DNA of 64,000 bases from Ophiodon elongatus (lineage: Eukaryota > Chordata > Actinopteri > Perciformes > Hexagrammidae), in NCBI GenBank assembly GCA_016806645.1, contig JACSYO010001682.1:850001-914000 (forward strand), in the 5' to 3' direction. The notes below the pieces were generated by a model. It saw only the letters and a program-made list of their open reading frames with translations. It did not search any database and was not told the origin of the DNA. Of the stretch, positions 57,181 to 64,000 are shown piece by piece. How positions within the stretch are numbered: the first letter of the stretch is position 1; each line of letters opens with the position of its first letter. The position numbers and the translations under genes are program-made.

Positions 57181-58429
57181 GTCTCTTAACGCGACATCAC
57201 CTGACTTCCACCTTTGCCCCCGTCAAAATTACTATGACCACTAGAGGTTGCCGCCTAACAGTTTCTAACCTCCCTGCGGTGATCCAGTTTACCAACAGAT
57301 GATAACGGCCTAATGAGCCAATTGGGAAATAAGATAGGGTCTTACCACCTCAAACATATGCTCCTGAAGACAACTGATAACAGCCATTTAATCGGCTGAT
57401 AACTTTTGAAGCCAGTGAACTGAGGCAATAAAAGCACCGAAGCTACTTGGTATTTTTGTACTCTGTTTAAAACAAATACCTCAATGCCTTGCTTTAATTT
57501 CTTGTGGTTTGACGTAATAAATATCTGAAATAAAGAAATGTCTTCGTGGACAGAATCCGAGAAGTAAAATAACACAGAAGATGTTTAACACGTATGAAGC
57601 TGCACAGTGCATTCAAACACATGTTCACAAATCTGATTTATTTCATGGTACAAGATCTTTGAGCTACAGTGTTAGCCATTGTGCGGCTAACTTTTCTGTC
57701 GAGCATTGGCCCCTTTATTTTGGAGCTGTTTCACATTGTCTGGACACTGGGATAGACCCGTACCCCATAGGGACCGACTGAAGTCAGGGCTGGGAAAGTG
57801 CTGAGCAGCACAATTGTCATTTATGAAAAATGGAGACACCTATAGAGGGGGACAAAAATAGCAGGGGGGCTCGCACACAGTGAAAAAGAGTGGCACATGT
57901 TGGCTTTCAGGGGTGTTCCTGCATCTCTGGCTGGCCGAGCCATCATCAATCATCTGTGTGTCCTTTTTGTCAAGGTTTGTCTTCACGCACACTGACCCCA
58001 CCCCCTGAGCCTGAGACATCAGAGGCAGGCAGTAGGAGCAGGGGAGTGGAGGCTAGAGGGGCTACCCATTTCTGAGCAACACTCCAGGGGTGCTGAAGCC
58101 GTTTTTGCAGTGTATTTCTTATTGAGGTTACGCTATAGACTACATGGTCTTTCTGTAAGTGTGACAGGAGGTCAAAAACTATGTAGTATACTTAGCCCCA
58201 GTTTGTGACTCATGCATTACCATTATGCTTGAGTCAGCTGTTTAAAAATATAATCCCCGGTGATGTTTGAAAAACACAGAAGGTCGTTCAAGAACTCTGA
58301 AGTTGGTTGCACCAAGTAAACTAAGTAAAATATTCTTGGAAATTCCCACAAAAGGACCAAAGGCCACTGCCTTCCTGATCAATATGACACATCCCAAAGC
58401 CATGTATCGATGCTGGCTTGATATTTAGC
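57181..58429. other. Unannotated stretch
   Basis: No gene or known repeat is seen. Frames of 61-77 codons match nothing known. Confidence 0.4.
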
Positions 58430-58925
58430 CCGTTCTCATTCCAAACTTGTCCAATACGGCTGCCTGGTCAGTGGCCCTAAGCTTCAAACTATTACACTCT
58501 ACATGAATGTAGTTATGGTGGGAATAAAGGAACAAGTCAAGTTTCATAGTAGTAGGGGAGTGGTCAAGGTGAATGGTTTGGTTAAAAAACACAAGACTTT
58601 CACCCAGGAGACCACTGTTATTGTACTGTGTGAACCCAAAAATGTACGTTGACAAATTGAACCCTTCATGTAGGTAACGTAGACTACTTAATTATGTTAC
58701 CTGTAACATACATATACATATATAATTATTTTGACCCAACAACAATCTTTTTCAAAATGTAACCAAGTAGTTTTGTTGTCTAAACATTACCAAGTTCATT
58801 ATAAAAGACTGTTTATGCAGCTAGCTAGCAGAAATTGACACTAGGGAAACAGTAGAGGGTATAGGGGTACATAGCGCATCATAGGGCCTATCGACCAAGC
58901 TGCCGTTTTTGACGAGTTGGGAGTA
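58430..58925 (+). repeat. Dispersed repeat R1, long copy
   Basis: Aligns with 17461-18020 through all landmarks, including 'ggctgcctggtcagtggcc', 'ggtgggaataaaggaa', CAAGACTTTCACCCAGGAGA, 'gtaaccaagtagttttgttgtc', 'attgacactaggg' and 'gcgcatcatagg'. It is diverged from the 17.5-kb copy by many substitutions and small indels, so the family is old. Confidence 0.75.
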
Positions 58926-59689
58926 AGAACATGTTGCGATGTTCTAGATTAACCTACTAATTTTGGGGGAAATTTTGATTGTAAAGAAAGGAGCTGAAAG
59001 GAAAGTGGAGAAATATGTACTACATGTTACTAATTCATATAGTTTCCCATTCTCACAAGCTCAATAATAAATAGCAAAAGAACATTTTGGCCACTCCAAC
59101 TGTCATTTCCTAAAAAAGCCCCCCATCCTGCAGTGTTCTCTGTGAGAGGACAAGTGGCAAGGAGAAGGAAAACATCTTGATTCCTCCAACAGAGAAGCCT
59201 CACCCCATGGTGAGCTGCAGAATGGAGTGGTGGCATCATACCATGCATTATTCAGGAGTGTAAATTAACCCCAAGTATGGATATTCCATCAATCAAGGGG
59301 GGCTGCCTTACAGGGTGCCTGCTAGGGCCATGCAGGAGAGAGGGGGGCTGTGGAAGGAGGAATGCTGTCAGTGGTTGGTTGGTGTAGCTGGTGGTCTGTC
59401 AGATGGGGTGTAATGGAGAGGGAGTCCGAAGTCACAACTAGAATTAGCCACCCACAATTTCAACAGGTGGCCCCGACAGTCATGCGTGGCATGTGGACAG
59501 GCTCAGGCAGAGGCGCTGCAGTCTGAACGAATCAAATACTGTACTGTCAGAGCCAGAGTGGAAACAAAACAAGTGGAATAATGTCTGCTTTTTCTCTCCA
59601 ACTAATGTAACTTTGTATTTGTAGTTTAACTCCAAATATTTGGTAGAGCTGTTCTGAGGAAACACAAATATTCACAGTTTTTAAATTGC
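58926..59689. other. Unannotated stretch
   Basis: No gene is seen. A GGTTGGTTGGTG tract lies near 59376-59387. Confidence 0.4.
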
Positions 59690-60975
59690 CTTTATTTTAA
59701 TGATCTGCTCTCAGCTGTTGACTCAGGGAACTCTGCTATACTGGTACTTTTAGACCTGACCGTTGCCGTTGACACTGTGGATCACAGGGTCCTTTTTATC
59801 ATGTCTTGAACATTGAGTGGGCATTAAAAGGTACTTCCTTCAAATGGTTTCAGCCATACCTAACTTTTTGGTTAACCTAGACAAATATACTTTAGCTGTG
59901 GCCCCACTTATTTGTGGGGTTCCCCAAGGCTCCTTTTTGGGCCCTATTCTCTTCTCGTTATATAAGCTGCCCATGGGGTCCATTTTAAGAAACATAATCA
60001 TTCTTTTGCTGATGATGTACAAATTGATTTGCCTATAAAAACAAATAGTAAAGTGTCATTGCAGCCTTTGCTGAACTGTTTGAATTACATCAAAACTTGG
60101 AAGGATTTAAACTGTGTCAATCTTAATTTAAATAAGACCAAGATCATTATGTTTTGACGTCCTTAAACGCTGGAGGGCTCTGTTGGTATTCTTGGCCCTT
60201 TATGTTCTCACAATCAACCTTTTGTAAAGAATCTTGGCATGATTTTTGACAGTTCTTTCAAATTCGATGAATAAATTAGTTACGTTTTCTAAAGGTTTTT
60301 CCAGTCAAGACTTATATCCAAGTTAATGGCCGAACTCTCTCCCGAAGATCTCGAGTGCGGTATTTTAGCTTTTATTACCTCTCAGTTAGACTACTGTAAC
60401 AGTCGTCTTTTCCTTTGTTTGCATTCAGTACAAAATGCAGCTTCTCGTCTTTTCACTGGGAAAAGAAAACAGGATCACATATCACCAGCATTGGCCTCCC
60501 TCCACTGGCTTCCTGTCCATCTCAGAATTGATGTTGAGGTGTTATTGCTTCTTTTGAAGGTTTTAAATGGGCTGGCGCCAACTTTTATAGAAGAACTCCT
60601 GCATCTTCATATTCCAGTTAAAGCACAGAGGTCGACCAATCAGATGCTGATGATGTCCCTAGGCATTGCGCTGGCAGCCCCTAATCTCTGGAACAGCTCA
60701 CCTATTCATATAAAAACTGCTCAGTCAACAGAAACATTTAAGTTGCTGCTAAAGACCCACCTCTTTTTGTTGGCATTTAATTGAGTTGAGCTTGACACCT
60801 TGACTTCATCTACCATTGTGCTGCTATTCTTTTACTACTATAATGTGCACATTATCTTTATTGTTTTCTTCTTTCTTTTTTGTTTGTATTCATTTGCATT
60901 TTGTGCCTCTTCAGCTCTTTGGTCAACTGTGGCTGTTTTTAAATGTGCTATACAAATAAAGTTTGACTTGGCAAA
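59690..60975 (+). mobile_element. L2/CR1-like LINE, 5'-truncated and frameshifted reverse transcriptase with 3' tail
   Basis: Three separate frames together give reverse transcriptase motifs in order. VLLDLTVAVDTVDHRV is a decayed motif A region near 59.74-59.79 kb. CGVPQGSFLGPILFSLY is the motif B-side segment near 59.91-59.96 kb. HSFADDVQIDLPIK carries the catalytic FADD at 60005-60016. The 152-codon frame at 60326-60784 then holds the C-terminal part, with LDYCNSRLF, QNAASRLFTG, SLHWLPVHLRID and LNGLAPTFI. The 3' end has GTGCTATACAAATAAAGTTT before a TTGACTTGGC end. Frameshifts and stops make it inactive. Confidence 0.88.
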
Positions 60976-63809
60976 AGGAACACGATTGTGACAAATGACG
61001 TTGCCTTGTATCTTTTAAAAAAATCCAGAATGGCTCATTGGAATGAACCAAATGTAAACAACCAGAGCCGTAGAAACCATTGAGAACGCCAGGGTCAGGT
61101 CCTCAGTATTTTCTAAATATTTGAGTTTTAGAGAAAGAAATGTGTCTGATAACTATCAAATAGTGTTGGACACGTTGAGAATGTATTTTCTCTCTTAATA
61201 TGAATTATTGGACTTACTGAGATTTGGTCAAAAGGAAATCTTTTTACCCTTTTTTCATATTAATTTATTCATTCATTCAGTCCCCCTGTGAGATGCAGGA
61301 AAATATTTTATTGATTGCACAATATTCTGGTGTGGACATGTTTTAAGGCATTTTTGCACTTTCTCTGTGACCACTGCAGATTCGGAAGGAGAGTGTTTTT
61401 CTTCCCTCTCCCCTTTGTGTAAAAAAAAATTGTGGAAGTCAGGAAAGCTAAAACACACACTTTTCTAGATTATAATGCTGAGCAGCGTCGAGGCGGTCAT
61501 GATGATGCTTGGAGATGTATTACTGTCTGGAAAACGGACAGTGTCTTCAATTAGAGCTCCCCTTAATTTGAAAAAATAAGCTAACTTTTTCAGTATTCTG
61601 CAGCAGAAGAAATTAAGTACCCTCGAAGGAACATTAAACTGCACTCCTGTGTATACCTTACATTACAGATTCAAAGCATTATTCAATAGAGAGAAAGACT
61701 ATTAACTCTGCTGCTTTCTGGGATGTGGTCCAAGTCAGATCAGAATTCTGGTACGGGTAAATCCCCATATGGGTTCCTGAGACGAGTCTGGCGCTTTCTT
61801 CCCGTCCACGAGCCGAGGACACAGGCGTAATGATGTTAGGCACGGTGGTCCTGTTTGGATGGCTGTTTGTTTAACAGCATATTCATTGGCTGTTTGCTGA
61901 TAAAACTGGCGGGAACGCTCTCAATGCCGCCGCTGATGAATTGCCATAGAGCTGCCTCGGTGATGTCTATTGTTTGGTTCTCGTCTCTGGCACACTGCGC
62001 GACAGGATGGCTGAATTGACTTTGAAAAACGGGACAAGGCTGGTGTCAAAGGACAGTCTGTGGATCCCAGTGGCACCTCCTGCGGCTGGATTTTGCATTA
62101 GATGGAAATAAACATGGGAGAATATTGCTGTGTGGGTGAGGTTTTTTTTTTTGCAATAAAGCCGGACGAATAACGGACATCTTAATGATTAGGCTTGTAC
62201 AAAGCGTACAAAAGTCTGTATCTGTTTTTTGTTTCCCTGACGAAAAAGACAATAATGGTAATCGCGATCAGCGCTATCTGCACTCATGCAACTGACATCA
62301 GCAGTTTGATTAAGCATCTCCTCCGCCCATGGCCTACATCTGCCCTCATTTCTCTGTTTGATGTATTTTCCTTCCCCGTTGTTTTTGCAAGGGGGGAAAT
62401 AAAAGAAGACACCAAGACAAATTCCCTTTGGGACCTTGAATCATCTTTCATGGATTCTGTGGACGGCTATCTTCCTCCGTGACTGGTAATCTTCGACAAG
62501 GGTTATTGTTTCACATCAATACCAATTCCTACTTGTTGAGATAAAATTGGTATTCATGGTGTGTCTGACAATTTTTCCTTTGCTTTTTTGATTGATCTCA
62601 ACGCACCACAACCCATGTGCCTCAGCTTTTTAACCTTAAGGTGTCTTACTGTAGGTTTATGACACCATAGGCTATTAGACCTGTTTCATTCCAATGATGA
62701 CAGGCTATAAATACATTGTTTTAATCCATGACAGTATGTAAAGCCAACACATTGTCCCTCCCAGCTCGTCAAATACTGGTGCTTTGTCAGTGGCAAATGT
62801 TTTGTGACTGATTGTCCACAAAGAGATTGACTGCAACCACCAATTTATTGTTATAACAAAAAAGTACCCAGCTTTTCTCTTAAGACATTTGTTTTCCAGC
62901 AGTTGTAATAGGGCTGCCAAACTGTGATAGAGTTGGTTAGCACACAAATGACTACACAGCTGATGTATAAAACTGGACTTCCACTTGCACTTCCAAAAAG
63001 TTAGAAGACTAGTTAGTGTGAGACACATGGTCAAAATCGAAGCAGATAAAGGCCATATCGAATGGGGCCAAACAAATAATGTAACTCTGCCTAATAAACA
63101 CCGATGTCTTTCAAACTGTTTGCTGACAGTTTGTAATGCAGAAAATTAGGGGGTCAAGCCCAAGTCAAGGTGCCTTTGTGATGTCACTTGAGTCATTTTG
63201 GCTTACACTTGCTCAACTAGAGCCACAGAATACATTAAACACCTGTTTTGAATGATTGGACTGTCCCTTTTACTGTCAATTTAAAAATAATAGTTTTAAT
63301 GTGTCTTTTACTGCTAAAATCAGCAAACAAAAGACAGACATTACAACTTCAGCCCCAGTACTGCAGATGGCTGCTAAAAGTGAGGCACCAATCAAACAGC
63401 TGAGACAGAGACATTTTAGAAGACCTTCCCTTACACTGAAGCTGAGCTGCCTTGTCCTCTGTCACAGCCAATAGATACTTCTTTTTTCCTTTTATAGCTC
63501 AGACTTACCCGTATCAATCCACAGGCAAGTCCAGGAGCAAGGTGTTAGTTATGTGGATGGGTCCGATCCCAGGCCTCCATCTGCCCAAAAGTGGGCAAAG
63601 AGTTCAGCCTCTGGTCTGATTACACAGCAACCAGCTGTTGACAGCCTGTGGCAGTGATGCACAAATGCAATGACCAAGTGTCTCGCTTTTGCAGCGTTAA
63701 TAGTTTTTCATTTTTTGTATTTAGTTGTTTTGCATTTAATCCATGCCTAGGGGATGTTACACAGCAACCATGTGCAGAAGGAGTCCGTGTTTTGACAATG
63801 ATCCTCTTC
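60976..63809. other. Unannotated stretch with a candidate conserved block
   Basis: No gene is seen. About 61.45-62.48 kb is repeat-free with CNE-like texture. The 109-codon minus frame at 62705-63034 has no recognised domain. Confidence 0.35.
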
Positions 63810-64000
63810 AAGGGGCAGTTCACCTAAAAGTAAAGAAAATACAGTTTTCCTCTTACCTATAGTGCCATTTATCTAGATTGTTTTGGTGTGAGTTGTAAAG
63901 TGTTGGCAGATATTGGCTGTAAAGATGTCTGCCTTCTATTGAATATAATGGAAGTAGATGGCACTCGACTTATGGTGCTCAAAGTGCACCCGAAGAAAAG
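63810..64000 (+). repeat. Common fish interspersed repeat R6, cut by the window end
   Basis: Begins AAGGGGCAGTTCACCTAAAA and continues 'ttttcctcttacctatagtgcc', 'tctagattgttttggtgtgagtt', 'gatgtctgcctt', 'aatataatggaagtagatggcactcg' and 'tatggtgctcaaag'. I recall this order from percomorph genomes. It runs past the window edge. A related head occurs at 17440-17457. Confidence 0.65.

Overview
The window looks like non-coding DNA from a ray-finned fish, most likely a percomorph teleost. It is AT-rich and has long (CA)n/(TG)n microsatellites and fish-type interspersed repeats: three LINE lineages, a tRNA-derived SINE, hAT- and TTAA-type DNA elements and hairpin MITEs. I find no host protein-coding gene. 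The longest open frame (152 codons, 60326-60784) is the C-terminal part of a decayed LINE reverse transcriptase. The other open frames are short, overlap on both strands and match no family I recognise. I also see no rRNA, spliceosomal RNA, tRNA gene or CRISPR array. The window is best read as intergenic or large-intron sequence; small exons of a neighbouring gene cannot be excluded by eye.

Layout. 1-11 kb is mostly unannotated, with scattered repeat relics. 11.1-13.6 kb is a transposon cluster: a DNA-element fragment carrying a short SANT/Myb-like peptide, then a second DNA element with ~57-bp inverted termini enclosing a LINE fragment. 15-20 kb holds a dispersed repeat (R3), a clean 208-bp hairpin MITE, a repeat (R1) and a TTAA-flanked element. 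22-28 kb mixes R1, R2, R3 and R4 copies with a tRNA-derived SINE. 28-34 kb is the most GC-rich part, with a CpG-dense block, G-quadruplex-prone tracts and a (CA)28 microsatellite. 35.4-36 kb and 40.3-40.8 kb hold RTE-like and Rex1/Babar-like LINE remnants. 44-50 kb is mostly single-copy-looking DNA with a (TG)n tract and one dispersed repeat (R5). 53.7-55.3 kb is an R2 copy split by an hAT element with an intact 8-bp target duplication. 56.9-61 kb holds two R1 copies and an L2/CR1-like LINE. The window ends inside another common fish repeat.

Nothing here works together as a pathway or operon. What links regions is shared repeat ancestry: R1 (eight relics), R2 (three copies), R3 (three), R4 (two) and the Rex1/Babar-like LINE (two). 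Between them lie stretches that look single-copy and compositionally constrained (about 14.5-14.9, 23.0-23.3, 31.8-32.4, 33.2-34.0, 38.5-39.2, 46.1-46.9, 48.5-49.0 and 61.5-62.5 kb). These are my best guesses for conserved non-coding elements near a developmental gene. That is inference from texture only and needs a cross-species alignment. I found no convincing novel biological system.
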